64,000 bases of DNA, taken from Siniperca chuatsi. Lineage: Eukaryota; Chordata; Actinopteri; Centrarchiformes; Sinipercidae. Of the stretch, positions 27,053-40,219 are shown piece by piece. Both the position numbers and the translations under genes were made by a program. The DNA lies in NCBI RefSeq assembly GCF_020085105.1, contig NC_058060.1, positions 7,881,398 through 7,945,397 on the forward strand. The letters run 5' to 3'. Numbering within the stretch: the first letter of the stretch is position 1; the number at the start of each line of letters is the position of its first letter. Below the pieces are notes generated by a model. That model was not told the DNA's origin and ran no database searches. It was given only the letters and a program-made list of their open reading frames with translations.

Positions 27053-28948
27053 GGTGCAACCGTCGCGAGACCACCGCAGAGCGAACTCTGTGTGCAGTTT
27101 GACAGCTGCACGGATTAACCACAGGATTTTATTTTAGTAGGCCAGACATGCGATTTTAGATTAAATTAAAAAAAAAAACTAAGCTACTATTAAATCCATC
27201 TTTTGGCCGTGAACTGCCAAGGAAGCTATCTTAAAAGCGACCCGTGTTAAGCGACGTATATATTTGTATGCAAACCATCTGGCAACAATGGTAACACGTA
27301 TGAGTGCTGGGATTATCCCTGATCAATCAGACAGTGAAAGGCAGTTCAAACAGAGGTGTGTTGAGCTTGTATCCTACTCCCCTGTTGTCATTAAGTCAGT
27401 GAAATGAAGCGGCCACACAGTAACTTTCCCCTGTTGTAATATTACAGTAAAAGACGCCTCTTTTTTGTATTTTTTCATAAAATGAGGTCGAGCTGCAGTC
27501 CTCACTAATGATACTCAAACTCAGTTAATTCTTCGTGAGCTCTTTGTGAAGACATATCACACGAGAGGGAGCGCTGTTGTTCTGAACATGAGACCGCAGG
27601 CCGAGCGTCCGAAGAAGAAAAGGCCCAGCGCTGTTGTACTGTAGCCTACATCAGCACTCACGGGATGCCTCTTCTCCAATCAAATAACTTGGTCGGGACT
27701 AACTGCTGTATAATAGAATCAGATATTTTTTGTTACATTATAATGTCAGCCATAACAAAAAACAACTTGTGCACTTTTAAAAGAAGGGTTAAAGCAATAT
27801 TGTGTTGCTGTCAGCTGCAGCAATATTATAAAACTCATGTGACCTGTGTGTGATTATATCTTCCTGCAGTCCAAAGGTCTTTGATACAGGAGTTAGTGTT
27901 GACCCAGAGCCAAGTGTTCTCCAGAGGGGAAGCCTACACTTCTACATTTACAGTACCACTCCATGGATCAATGGGCCAGTCGCCTCCATTCTGCTGAACC
28001 ATGGAAAACCATCAAGCACTGGTAAACAGAGGAGTGAATGTGTGTGGGTATGTGTATGTGATTGCTAAGTGTGTGTCTAAAGAGGAAGTGCACTTCAAGC
28101 AATGCATCTCTGAGGCTACATTTCCAAACTACTACAAAAACGTGTGGATGTAGCCTGAGTCTGCTGAACCCACATCTGCCATCACTGTACTCTCACACAG
28201 GATTTCACCAAAAACCTGTCTAAAGGTCACTGAAAGGCCTTCTCTCTGAAACAGAGAACCTAGGTTTTCCGACGCTGAAACACAGAAAAGAAATAACTTG
28301 GCAAAACCGCCGCGGGTTTCATCAAGGTATTCCAAGCCCTTGAAGAGGAACTGCAGCATTAACGTGACTCCAATGGTAATACCACCCACTGGCAAAGAAG
28401 GGAAAGCGCTGTCACTAACCATGGAAACAGTACCAAACTTTAATTCATTCATTAGTCATTTAATGGGCTTTAAAGTGCAGCCACTAGAAACCCACAAAGG
28501 GAAAAGCAATCAGTGTCCTAGTCAGGCCCCATTCAAATTTGGCATAGGGGTTTCACACAGTCATGCGTTCTGTCATTTAATAGATGAAACTTGGATGAAC
28601 TTAAAAACTTTTTTTGGTCGGCATGTAATTGCAAAGGGCAGCCAGTGTAAAAAGCAGGGCTCCTCCACCATTAGACATGGGCCTATTACCACTCTTTCCT
28701 GTGTTATGAGACATGAATGCACACGCAAGAGATTAAAAATGTGTTTTAAGTGTCAAACAGTGAATTTACACTAGAGTAAATGGCATTTGTAACTCGTGAA
28801 TAACTAATAGTCCTGCTGGGACTTAAAATGTGTATGCAGTAGCCAGTTTATTATGTTTTTGAAGATTAGATTTGATGTGTTTTGATCTGGTTGCACACAT
28901 GTTTGTTTTTTTGTTTTTTTACTGTGATATTTTAAACTGCAGTGTTGG
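27051..28948. other. Intronic DNA; unassigned open frames near 28.1-28.8 kb
   Basis: A 158-codon open frame (28298-28774, plus) and an overlapping 106-codon frame (28132-28452, minus) lie here, unusually long for this AT-rich intron. Neither translation resembles a family I know, and no splice or Kozak context is convincing. They may be chance frames or a GC-richer conserved noncoding element upstream of pard3 exon 1. Confidence 0.35.
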
Positions 28949-28970
28949 CACACACACACACACACACACA
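28949..28970. repeat. (CA)n microsatellite
   Basis: A perfect CA run of about 22 bases followed by GAGAGAG. Confidence 0.9.
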
Positions 28971-29280
28971 GAGAGAGCGGGTTACACTCCTCAATGCTCC
29001 ACACACTCCCTAGACAGACTCCGGCGCACTTTTGTGCAAGTACAACTAGTATGGAACGGGAGCAATTCCTGAGCCTTTTCCATGGACAGCCTACACAGGA
29101 GAGCAGAAAGCGGCCTGTTCCTTCACTTCTTTCTTCTTCTTTTTTTTTTTGATTACTTGTGGAGGAAATAGTGAAAAATAAAAATGCCCCCCCTTCACTC
29201 CCCCTTCACGAGGGGCCCCTGGGGGTCCTCACTGGCTCCCATTCTAGGGGCAGCCACTGGCTCTCTCTCTCTCTTTCTTA

Positions 29281-29880
<600 letters not shown>

Positions 29881-30823
29881 CGAAATTCAGTGTGCATGTC
29901 TTTGCTTTCATATCATAAGAAGTTGCGCAACACTTTGCAACGCTTTTTCATCGTAGAGTCGCGGACTGTATAATAGTATGATGAAGGAGATTTTGTTGAT
30001 TTGATATCTTTGTGGTGCTTGATGGTCATTATGAGGAGAAACATCCCTTAAACCACATTTTTATTTTCAGTATGATCAGTGGCTATAATCTAGATTCCAG
30101 AACTAGAGTCCGGGACTTCCGTCCTTAAAATGGTGGGGCTGGGGCCAGATTTGCCTGCAAAGAGGGTCCCTGAGCCAAAGTGAGCTGCGGGCCCCATCCG
30201 GCCCTCATGCAAACATTTTGTCCCAGAAACCAAGCAGTATTCCCAGAGCAGGGCTCTTCCTCGGGATAGCTGTATGACAGTTAGCTTGTAACACAGACAG
30301 CTTTTGGGGGCCTTTGGGGACCCTGAGGGTGCGGGGTTAAACCCTGATTTAGGCTCACACAGTACTTAACCTGAGCCTGTATCTATTGTGACAAGTATTG
30401 CGCACGTTACCACACTAGGTTTTGATGTATCTGCGACTGCCTGGATGATTGAGCACATGGCAAATATAAAGATTCCAACTTGCATGAGTCAGCCTGAAGG
30501 GGAGGAACTCGGCAGCAGAATGAGTTAGAAGAGTCATGCTGAGAATACACCAAAGTCGAAACTGTATCTGATTGAGCTGCACTTATGAAACTGATAGCAA
30601 TCATATATTAATGTTACATAAATGACTAAATTATTGAACTGAAGTGCAAAATGAGAAATCGGCCCAAGGCTGGATCTACCGCCTGACCCAGTTTACTGAC
30701 AAAAGCTGCAACCTTTCTGCGGAGCTTCGCTCACTCCCTGCAGCTCTCATTCTTTATGATCCGATGTATGAGCGAACAGCAGTACAGAAGGGAAATGGTA
30801 AACAAAGTATGTGTGTCCCTGCA

Positions 30824-30825
<2 letters not shown>
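29881..30825. other. Intergenic DNA upstream of PARD3
   Basis: No gene is visible. The GC-richer block at about 30115-30340 (gggggcctttggggaccctgaggg) resembles fragments of a dispersed repeat, but I cannot name the family. Confidence 0.4.

Positions 30826-30876
<51 letters not shown>
30826..30876. repeat. (TG)n microsatellite
   Basis: A perfect TG run of about 51 bases. Confidence 0.97.
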
Positions 30877-30878
<2 letters not shown>

Positions 30879-32166
30879 CTGACAGTGAGGTGTTTCTTCC
30901 ATGGCGGACGTGCTCCAACATGGTCTCGAGAGTGGAGGAGGTCATTCCTGACAGATCCCTCTGTCATCACGGACTTACCTCACCACCGGAGAATTCAACA
31001 CTCACATACACGCTGCCTTTATATAGATTCATTCATACACATGTGTAATTTACTGTGTCCTTCCTCTACCTTCACCACAGCCTTCTGATACCACCTTTCT
31101 TTTTATACCTCCATCAAAGACAGCTTGAAACTTTTATTGATAAACCTAAACAAACCTTCACTTTAAATTTGTATCCTACTTACAGAGAAGGCCCAACAGC
31201 GACAACGTGAGGAATCAATCATGATTTACTGTCTCCTTAGTTGTCCACCCCTGGTCAAATATTACGTCAGTATAAGTGAAAGTTGTTCAGCCAAAGTTTT
31301 ACATGAGTTTAAGTACTGGAGAACTTGCTTTCAAAAGTATGTTTTCTTTTTAATATCAACGCATTGTTATTTTATTTTGAATAAAACAAATATTTCTGAA
31401 AGGACTTTAGTCAGTGACGTTTAACTCTGCATTTTCGCAAGATAACTATCAGTATGTGTCAGCAGTGGATTCACACAGGAACCGGACCCAATACGGGCAA
31501 ATCCATAAAAATCCATAAAAAGTCCTTTTGGCCAACCATAACACAAAAACTGCACTTACTACAAGCACAGATAACTTTGTTTAAATGTTTATCTAGAATC
31601 AAACAAATCCTCAAATTTCTCAGGTTGGATGGCAAAATTCTCAATCATTTAAAATGATGTGAATCTTTCTTCACCTCGCAAATCTCAAACATGGACTTCA
31701 GATATAGCCATGGGTGCCCTCGTGAGGAAGCGGCATCTTTATCTGCCATCGCCCTCATTACCACCGCCGAGTTCAAACTGAAGCTTTCAAAAGATGCAGC
31801 AAGCACTTCGAACGTGACTGCCAGCGTAGGAGTAGTTTACCGTGATTACTGTGGTGTTTCTCCTGTGACGAACACAGCGTATGGCCTATCGCTCCACGTG
31901 CAATACCTATTTGAAATGATTAAGGCTGATTTAAAAAAAAAAAAAAGAATGATCTGTGCTTGTAATCTTTATTACATCAAGACTGTGGGAGGGAGATGCG
32001 AGAGCGTTGACATCAGTGTTTTGTAACTGGTTTTCTGTGTACCCACATTATTTCATCATTTCATCTGTGTGTAATTCTTTTTCATGCGAGTCTGCTTGTG
32101 AATATACAGTAATTAGTTGATATTGCCCAATTGCCCCAGTTGCAGATACATCATAAAACTTGTGAT
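30877..32166. other. Intergenic DNA without recognised feature
   Basis: A 111-codon frame at 31691-32026 has no recognisable homology and contains a poly-lysine run from an A tract. No RNA gene was recognised. Confidence 0.4.
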
Positions 32167-32552
32167 TTAAAGGTCCAGTGTGTAACATGTAGGAGGAGCT
32201 ATTGGCAGAAATGGAATATAATATTTATAAGTATGTTTTCATTAGTGTATGAGAGTAAGAATCATAGTGCTTTCATTACCTTAGAATGAGCCCTTTATAT
32301 CTACAGAGGGAGCGGGTCCCCTTCCACGTAGGCCGCCACGTTGCACCGCCATGTTTCTACAGTAGCCCAGGATGGACAAATCAAACACTGGCTCTAGATA
32401 GGGCTTTTTTTTTTGCGTTTTTTGCGAGTATCGCGGCCACCGTAGTTTCTCCTACACGCTTGGAAGGGAAAGGTGAGGCGAGCGGTATTCAAATGGTTGC
32501 ATACTCCAGTTTCACAACTTGATGCCACTAAATCCTACACACTGGTCCTTTA
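32167..32552. mobile_element. Teleost MITE with 'aaaggtccagtgtgta' terminal inverted repeats
   Basis: The left end TTAAAGGTCCAGTGTGTA is matched at the right by tacacactggtccttta in inverted orientation, and the element ends in a 'gatgccactaaatcctacacactgg' module typical of an abundant teleost non-autonomous DNA transposon. It has no coding capacity. The internal CpG-rich part at about 32310-32480 is part of the element. Confidence 0.8.
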
Positions 32553-34547
32553 AATCCCACTGAGCAATGTACAACAATTCTTAAATATAACGTTTGTTAA
32601 TCATCACAGTCTGATGCAAGCTGATGAACCAATGAAGGTTAGCGGCTGTTACTACAGCACCTTGATTTTATAAGAAATCATTAATAGCTCAAGGCAAAAC
32701 AACCCTACAATCTAACCCTAACTCTGACTAATGCAACGGAACACTTAAAATGGAGTAAGACTTTAAGCTACTAAGCCTCAAAACAAATACCAGGATCTGT
32801 TCATGGCTTTAATTGAGTCATGTTGTAACTGGTGGATCCACAAAACTATTAATAAACTAGTTATGTTTATAATTCATATAATGTCTCCTTCACAGACCAA
32901 CAGCTTGACATGTCCAACAGCCTGTAGCACTAAAACGAGCTTCGCTGCTGCACATTTTTTCTGAAAGCTGAAAGGCCCCATCTGCTGGGTCTTAAAAGTA
33001 TCACACCATGTCTTGTCTTCTTTTCAGGAATCCTCTTTGTTTGGATTTGGCCTAGAGCCTTTAATTGCTGTGTTTCTGGGGATCGGGCCCGGCGTACGCT
33101 GTAAACACTGAGAACGGTGTTAGCACAGCCTCAGCACTCTGATTTCACGGATTTGCAAATGCTGTCAGTTGCTGTTACGCTGCATACACTTTCTGACTTG
33201 TCATTTTTTTGATCCCCCCCTAATTTTAAAATTTAAACTTCCTGTTGTGCATATGATATTCTACCTCAGCCTAATAATCCTAGTATAGATAGTTCTCACA
33301 TCAGAGGGTTTATACACATCTCTGCCGTGGCAGATGTGCAGAGCCCGGTGATAATGCACAGTACTGGATATTTTGAGTGGACACTCACAATTAGACTCGA
33401 CTATTCAGAAAATTCTGCATATTTCAAAATAGAGAGAAGCTTATTCAACAGCCAGTTTATTTGTTAATATACTGTAGTAAAAATGATGGTAAGAAGCTGT
33501 AACTGTTGGCTGGTTCCTTCTCTGACAATATTGGTTGTATTTATACCATAGCTAATGTTAGTGGCACCTATTTGACATGGGATATCAATTTCATACATTG
33601 ACAGGTTTTAATACCCAGAAATCCTGTGAAATGACGACATCGGTCACCAATACGGTTTTATAACAAAAAGTAAGGACAGGGGAAGCCAAGGATCTAAGGC
33701 TGGTACGTCCAAATTTAACTGGACAGTGTTTTCTACCTATACAATTAATGGACATAGTATAAATCTGGTACAGTTGCTCATGTCCAGGTCCACCTCTGTC
33801 TCCTCGGACTTGATTCAATTGTTGGGTTTTTTTTAGATTTAGATTTATTGTTTGATTTGTTTATGGGCTCACAAGACACCAGACAGGTGGTCACATGACA
33901 AATTATGATATACAGTTCCACGAATTTAAAAAGAGAACATTTCTAAAGAAATTCAAGCTGCCCAATCTCTGTCACGTTAACTCTGCTCTCCATTGAGTCC
34001 ATCTCAACAATCTCTTAAAAAGACCATAAGGTAAAACTCTAGTAGGGTGTATACAGACACTCCTGACTGTACTATACTGTAGGGCGTGCTCCTGCACGGT
34101 AAAGGTTTCAGCTGCACATTGACAGATCAAAAGGGGAGGCAAGTCCCCGACCCTCTGCCCGATGCCTGCTAAAGCTTGACTGATGATCCTGTTTGCAGAC
34201 TACAGGGATAAATCAGAAATTTCGGATTATTGGCAATAATGCGCAGTGAAGCAGAAGGAAGGGAGGTGTGTAGAAACAGCTGTTTGCAGCTTGCAGCTCT
34301 CCCTCCCTCTCTCTCTCTCGCTCTCTCTCTGACTGTCCCTTCACTTCCCCGTCACACAACAAACAGCTCTGTCCATTGTTCTGAAACAACAGCTATAGCT
34401 CCGACGATAGTCACATCTATCTCAGCCAATAATGTTATAGATACATGTATAGATACATAAAGCTTAAACACAGAGGGCAAAAAATACAACTGAGCAAGCT
34501 AAGCCCCCTTGACACGCTCCATTGAGATCTAAAATACATATGTATGT
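32553..34547. other. Intergenic DNA without recognised feature
   Basis: AT-rich. A CT run at 34304-34330 is the only low-complexity item noted. No gene was recognised. Confidence 0.45.
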
Positions 34548-34619
34548 GACCTTGTGGTGCAATCATAGCGCATCTGACGCCAGACAGGAAGGTTGCATCA
34601 TCAAATCAAGCCAAGGTCA
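34548..34619 (+). pseudogene. tRNA-Trp-derived pseudogene
   Basis: It is 72 bases long and aligns end to end with tRNA-Trp: GACCTTGTGGTGCAAT at the 5' end, GGAAGGTTGCAT in the variable/T region, AGGTCA at the 3' end. The T preceding the CCA anticodon is G and the T stem no longer pairs, so function is unlikely. Confidence 0.75.
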
Positions 34620-34846
34620 GAGCTTGTTTCATTACTTGTGAAGGGATCTTCCTTTCACTTCTCATTACAATTGTCTGAATAAAGCAATTGATGTGACAGA
34701 GTAGGTGCTTTCATTCCCATGAGAAGGCCCATAAAGTGCATTTCATCTTATTAAAACACATTGAATTACTAACCAGGAGTAATTTAACTAAGGTGCCATC
34801 TGGTGTATGGATACATGCCTGCATTACAGCATTTTCAAACCATGTG

Positions 34847-34885
34847 AATAACATTTTTATTTTAATTTAAAATAAAAATGTTATT
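34847..34885. repeat. Perfect 18-bp AT-rich inverted repeat
   Basis: Arms 34847-34864 and 34868-34885 are exact reverse complements separated by only 3 bases, giving a near-perfect 39-base palindrome. Confidence 0.9.
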
Positions 34886-35065
34886 TTTTCATACAACTCT
34901 GAGGAGCTCTATCAGTCCTACTGATGGATTAACATCTCTGTGGAAATGTGTGGGACAAACTGTTTGGTACGCTTTATGTGACAAGTGTTTTGTTTCCATA
35001 CTTTTATGTTACATTAAATTACATTGGCAGGAGACGTCATTTTGCACCTGTATGGAGGATTAAAA

Positions 35066-35275
35066 ATGACCAATAAATGATCAATAAATAAATAAATGTA
35101 TAAATAAATACAGAAATAAATGAACAAAAAATTATTGCATAAATAAAAGAGTAAATAAATGCATAAATAAATAATAATAATAAATAAATAAAATAATAAT
35201 TAAATGCACAAATAAATAAATAAAAGGTAATTAAACAGGACATAAAAAATAAATGACTTAAATCCATTTCTACAT
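35066..35275. repeat. Imperfect (AAAT)n tract
   Basis: About 200 bases composed mostly of AAAT/ATAA units with interruptions. The Phe/Tyr/Ile-rich open frame on the minus strand derives from it and is not a gene. Confidence 0.9.
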
Positions 35276-35995
35276 TTTTGCTCACCTACATTTATTTATT
35301 TTTGTTTCCGGTAACCATTAACTAGGTTATGGTTAACTTAGGTTACCTTTATGAATCATGGGAAGTTCTCACAGGGGATCACAAAACTTTAGCATCCGAG
35401 TCACACTGACAAATGTTAGCTAACGTTAGCTAGGTAGGTAGGTTAGCTAACGGTAACTCCCTCCAAAATGCATCAAGAAGTTCAAATTAAAACGACTTAA
35501 CTTAGCATTAATGGTGTGGACGGCACCGGCGGAACTGCACCTTGGAGTGCAGCCCTCACAACTGCCATAACCGCCTGTTGAATCTCTCTCTTTTCCTCAA
35601 AATCCCCGAATATGACATGTTCATAAAATAATGCAAAGTATTCATACAAGATACCAATAACACATTTTTAAACATCTTTCCATATTTTTTTTTTTAGAGT
35701 ATTGACAATGCCAGAAAAGATGGGGCACAGTTTCTGGATGAGCTGTGTAAAAAGAACAATTTATATAAGGTTATGCATGATGGTGACGTTACACTGCACC
35801 AGAAAGAAGGTGTAGGTTCCCCTGAATCTGACACTTGATACTGACTGAAAGAATAAGCTCAGAATTGGCAAAAATATAAAACTATGCCCATGCGTTTCTT
35901 TGTTAATGTAGGTTTAAAAGGGTTGCATCGGTAATGATAATCCAAGAATATAAGATATTTAATGATATAATACGCTAAAAGGGGCCTTTCTGCAT
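35276..35995. other. Intergenic DNA without recognised gene
   Basis: Contains a patch of GTTAGCTAACG-type motifs at about 35415-35455, common near teleost promoters, but no exon or RNA gene that I can support. Confidence 0.4.
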
Positions 35996-36130
35996 AAAGA
36001 GTACATTTACTTTTTATACTATACTATAAGTATATTTTATAGATAAAACATTTGTGCTTTAGTTTAATTAACATTTTGAATGCAGGACATTTACTTGTAA
36101 TGGAGTATTTTTACATTGTGGTGGCCCCCT
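35996..36130. mobile_element. Fragment of the 'aagtacatttactcaagta' repeat family
   Basis: 'agagtacatttactttttata...cttgtaatggagtatttttacattgtgg' matches one end of the abundant teleost element whose longer copies are at 58130-58440 and 58455-58870. Boundaries are approximate. Confidence 0.5.
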
Positions 36131-36989
36131 CAGGCTACTCCTCATCCGTCACACCGATGCTTATCCCAAATGGTCTCTAAAAGTCTCTGAAAAGTTTTGG
36201 GCTCGTGTTAGAAATGGTCATAATAGAGGTGGCATCCTCTCCCGATCAGGGCTGGACTGGGAATGAAAAATGGCCCTGGACTTCTTGACTCACATCAGGA
36301 GCCGGCCCAACCAGCCCTGCTCCTGATGTGTGACTCATCCACGAGTGACGTGACCACGTCTGGGTTTCCACAAAGCCTTGCTCGCATAGCTGATGGTATC
36401 ACAGAGTGGCTTGAGACGGCGCAGCGGGTCACGGTCAGGAGTGCCCTTTTTAACCCTGTCATTTACCATATCGTCAGCTGGGTCACTCGTGCACATTTCT
36501 TGCAGTGGCCAAGAACCCGTCTGTGGTCATTACAGCGCGGGGAGAGGGAACGGTGAAAATGTAACGTTGCCTCCAGTAATCCACTAGTCTTAGAAGTTGG
36601 AGAATGGTCATGTAGTCAAACTGAAAAAACTCAGTGGGCTCGAGTTTAAACTTTCTCCCCTGTGCAATCCCTTTAGCTGCATTGTGGTTCGTATACTGGC
36701 CGACTGTTGTCACATCCCATCAAAAAACTGTTTGAATACATTGACTGCTGGTGTATTGTCCTCACCAATCAAGGTCTGCAGACCTGGGATAGAAATTGGG
36801 AAGCCTGTCCCCCTTCTCAGCATAGTCAAATGTGAAATGGTAAAAGACACAAAAAATTATCTCAGTATTGCACAGATACATAATATAGCACGTCATCTCT
36901 CAATCCTGCGGTTTGCAGTTTGTTTGGTTTTTTGGGGTTTTTTTTTACCCTTTTGATTACCTGCTTTTCTTTCTCGTGTAATAGTATGA
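36131..36989. other. Intergenic DNA, possible repeat fragments
   Basis: The phrase 'cagggctggactgggaatgaaaaatggcc' near 36245 looks like the end of a dispersed element, but I cannot define boundaries. No gene was recognised. Confidence 0.35.
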
Positions 36990-37240
36990 TTTAAAGGTGT
37001 AATATGTAACTCTTCTGCATTAAAATGTCTGCAAACGGCTAGATCTGTGTTATATATTATGTTGAGTTGTGTACATATATTATTCCAAATGTTTCCAACA
37101 ATTTTCAAACCCAGAGAAATCCGGAATTTTAATCAAGTTAATGGTGCGTTTCATCTGGTCGCCTGTCAATGGCGTCATATCCCCTGTGCGCTGCCAGAAG
37201 CTGTCAGAAAACTGACATTTTTTTATCCCATTTAAAGCCA
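36990..37240. mobile_element. Teleost non-autonomous element ('ttaaaggtgtaatatgtaa' family)
   Basis: It starts 'tttaaaggtgtaatatgtaac' and continues with the characteristic 'cccaaatgtttccaacaa', 'cagagaaatccggaatttt' and 'gttaatggtgcgtttcat' modules of a common percomorph repeat. The far end appears truncated or diverged. Confidence 0.6.
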
Positions 37241-37939
37241 CATTTTTTCTACTCTGCTGATAATTCTTGCTTATCCAACTTTGATCAAACTTGCTCTGCA
37301 GACTGACTTCAATAAATTCCATGAAATTCATACTTTTTAACTCTAAAAGGAAGCGAGTCCACCACCGGGCTAATACAGAGGCACTCTGAGTCATACCTGT
37401 GGAGAATGTGTGAGCAAGTATACTGTCGTACTTATGCTATAAGGACGACACCTGGGGAACATCAAATCTTCACCCGTGGCAGCCAGTTTTTACAACCTTG
37501 TCTATCGTGGTAACGTAGCCTGCCTGTTCTTTTTCAGCAGCTTCTGTGCTGTTCCTTTGTAAGGTAGATGAGAGTGCATCTTTTAACACCCAGTATTCCA
37601 CTTCTGTACAAACTTAACGTCCCATTCTACTTTTCTTTCAATACACATGATGCTGAGTAATGTGTAAAGTACTGATACTTAGATACTTTTTCAATACCAT
37701 GTGTTTAAAGCGAGACAATCTCAGTTAATTAGGTATTGAAAGCATAAAAATAACACACATATACAATCAGCTTTTCAACACAAGGCTGCACAGATGAAAC
37801 AACAGGGAAGAAAATCAACTGTTCCTTAATGTGTTCAGTGACCTTTTCTGTACCAGCACTGTGTGCAGGTTGTTAATGAAAAAAGAAACATATAATCCTA
37901 TTTTGTGTGCCGAGGACTTATTTTGTCATTTGGGGGACA

Positions 37940-38215
37940 AAATGAAGACTTTGTAGTGGCCTAGACAAAGTCCTGACCTGAATCCTATTGAGATGCTGTG
38001 GCATGACCTTAAAAAGGCAGTTCATGCTCGAAAACCCTCCAATGTGGCTGAATTACAACGATTCTGCAAAGATGAGTGGGCCAAAATTCCTCCACAGCGC
38101 TGTAAAAGACTCATTGCAAGTTATCGCAAACGCTTGATTGCAGTTGTTGCTGCTAAGGGTGGCCCAACCAGTTATTAGGTTTAAGGGGCAATCACTTTTT
38201 CCTACAGGGCCATGT
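37940..38215 (+). mobile_element. Tc1-like transposase C-terminal remnant with 3' end
   Basis: The plus-strand frame reads SPDLNPIEMLWHDLKK, then ...NVAELQRFCKDEWAKIPP..., ending ...KGGPTSY at a stop (38176-38178). This is the C-terminal end of a Tc1-family transposase, including the last catalytic-domain region (PDLNPIE). It is followed by 'ggggcaatcactttttcctacagggccatgtaggtttggatt', the usual 3' terminal region. Everything N-terminal is missing, so the element is dead. Confidence 0.9.
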
Positions 38216-38239
38216 AGGTTTGGATTTTGTTTTCCCTTA

Positions 38240-38830
38240 ATAATAACAGCGATTCTTGCCCAGGTCCTGGACAAAGCAGCAGCAATGCTTGCTCTGATTT
38301 TGGAAAAAATCAGCTGCAAATCTTCCGCTGGTCTTCTAAAAGCCACATGTACACCCCCCTCGGTCCGTGGAGACAACAGCTTCAGTCCTGGTTCTGGTTC
38401 TAGTTCTGGAAAAACCAGCAAAAATTTCTTGCTCGCGTTCTTCTAAAACCAACCAGCAAAGTCGCTTTGTGTCTAGAAAAATTAGCAGCAATTTTCGCTC
38501 AGCTCCTGGAAAAAAGCAGCAGTTCTCCCTCTGATGGTACAGACCACAGGATCAATTGTCGCCGTGTCCAGGGAAAATCAGCAGCAGAGCAAAAATCTCT
38601 GATCCTGGAAAAAACTGCTGTAATTCTTGCTCAGGCCACAGTGGAAAATAGTTGCAATTGTTGCTCGAGCCATGGCAACTCTGAGCCTGGTGATACATGT
38701 TAAAATCGCTGCTTTGTTCATGGAATAACCAGCTGCAATTTTTGCTTGGGCTGTGGTGGGGAAACTGTTGCAACTGCTTCTGTCCTTCCAGCAGGCTGTG
38801 GTGTCTCTGGGTCAAGTGTTTCGATATTTT
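38240..38830. repeat. Degenerate minisatellite
   Basis: A variable unit of roughly 50-65 bases recurs about ten times, with core 'cctggaaaaa-cagcagcaat...tcttgctcagg'. Examples of the core lie near 38270, 38300, 38410, 38475, 38505, 38575, 38605, 38640, 38720 and 38755. Units are too diverged for precise boundaries. Open frames across it follow from the repeat structure. Confidence 0.7.
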
Positions 38831-38876
38831 CCCAGGCTCTCTCTCATTCACTGGGCAAGAGCAGATATAGAGACAT

Positions 38877-38878
<2 letters not shown>

Positions 38879-38921
<43 letters not shown>
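38879..38921. repeat. (GA)n microsatellite
   Basis: A perfect GA run of about 43 bases. Confidence 0.97.
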
Positions 38922-38927
<6 letters not shown>

Positions 38928-39295
38928 GGAGGAAGCTTAAGTGTCTCACTGCCAGAATGCCACGCATGCAGAGGTGCTGTCCTGCTCTTGTTTCTTTTGC
39001 TGAGCTTCATTACCCAGACAGTCCAAGCCTGTGGAGCGGCTGCCATTATCCCGATAGCAGCATCCTGAGATCACTGTAGCTTCTGTCTTCGAAGTCCATC
39101 TGGGCTGTATGCGGCCTTGTGTTCAATATCCACGACTCTATGTTGTATTTTGGCTACAGGTTACATCAGCACCACGGACAGAGCCCGCCAGGAGCTGGAA
39201 TTTTACATCGAAGCTGCAGCTTGAATAGTAACAACGTAAATATGGAAGACTGTGCAGGCAGAGGTGTGCAGGGCAATAGCCTCACTTCGTCCCAC

Positions 39296-39299
<4 letters not shown>

Positions 39300-39367
<68 letters not shown>
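39300..39367. repeat. (GA)n microsatellite
   Basis: A perfect GA run of about 68 bases. Confidence 0.97.
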
Positions 39368-39368
<1 letters not shown>

Positions 39369-40062
39369 ATTTTGCTTCAACTCTTTATGTAGGCTTACAT
39401 AGACATCGGTTTAAGTTGAACTACCTTCTCACACCGATACGAAACTGTTAAAATGCTAATTTCTGTAAATTCTGAGTGTTAAATGCGTATATATATTTAA
39501 TCCAGCCTACATATAATGACAACAAAATTTACTGTGAAACAGTAAGCTATTCGTCCCTCTCAGACTTGTTCATGTCTTACGTTTTTTAACACACTGAATC
39601 AGAGTGTAATGAGGTTTTTTCGATGATGGCAAAACAACAGAAAAGCGGCTTAAAATGAGACAAATCTTTATCTAAAACACTAAGGAATTATTGCTCTACG
39701 CATCCTTTACAACTTGTTTATTGCAAAGTACCGATCAGGAGGAGGAGGCACTGAATCCCTCAGAATACAGTAGGGCCACTTACAGGAAAAGGAAGCAATG
39801 TGGCACAGCTGTAGAGCCGTATGTTACTATGTCCTAGTAGAACCGATGACACCATCTTCCATCCATCATGACACTAGATGACAACACTGAACTCACACAA
39901 TCCCTCAGTAGGACAGCACTTGTAGCCAGCAAACACAACAAGAGTGAAACTGTGCTAATATCTTTACTTTAAATGAAGTTGTTTTTAAGGAGCTTTCATA
40001 TTAAGACAAGTGCCAACGTCAGAATGTTCCCTGTTGTTGGAGAACGTTTGATTAAAGCACCT
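39368..40062. other. Intergenic DNA without recognised feature
   Basis: No gene or assigned repeat was recognised. Confidence 0.45.
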
Positions 40063-40217
40063 CCGTTTCCAGTCGTCGTGCTAAGCTAAGCTTACTGGCT
40101 GCTGGTGTCAGCTTCACATTTAGCATGCAGACACGAGACTGGTATCGACCTTCTCATCTTCTCGACTCTCTTCCAGCGAATAAGCATATTTCCAAAAATG
40201 TGGAGCTGTTCCTGTAA
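40063..40217. mobile_element. Right-arm fragment of the long-TIR MITE
   Basis: 'gtttccagtc...gctaagctaagcttactggctgctg' through 'cgaataagcatatttccaaaaatgtggagctgttcctgta' corresponds to the right arm of the element at 25371-25777. The left arm is absent. Confidence 0.7.
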
Positions 40218-40219
40218 GT

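Noticed and set aside
30644..31048. 134-codon frame with a VCVCVC run.
   Set aside because: The cysteine-valine run is a TG microsatellite; no flanking homology.
35037..35285. Hydrophobic 82-codon frame resembling membrane segments.
   Set aside because: Encoded by an imperfect AAAT repeat; low complexity.
38552..39046. 164-codon frame on the minus strand and a 102-codon frame on the plus strand.
   Set aside because: They span the degenerate minisatellite and GA repeat; peptides are repeat-derived.
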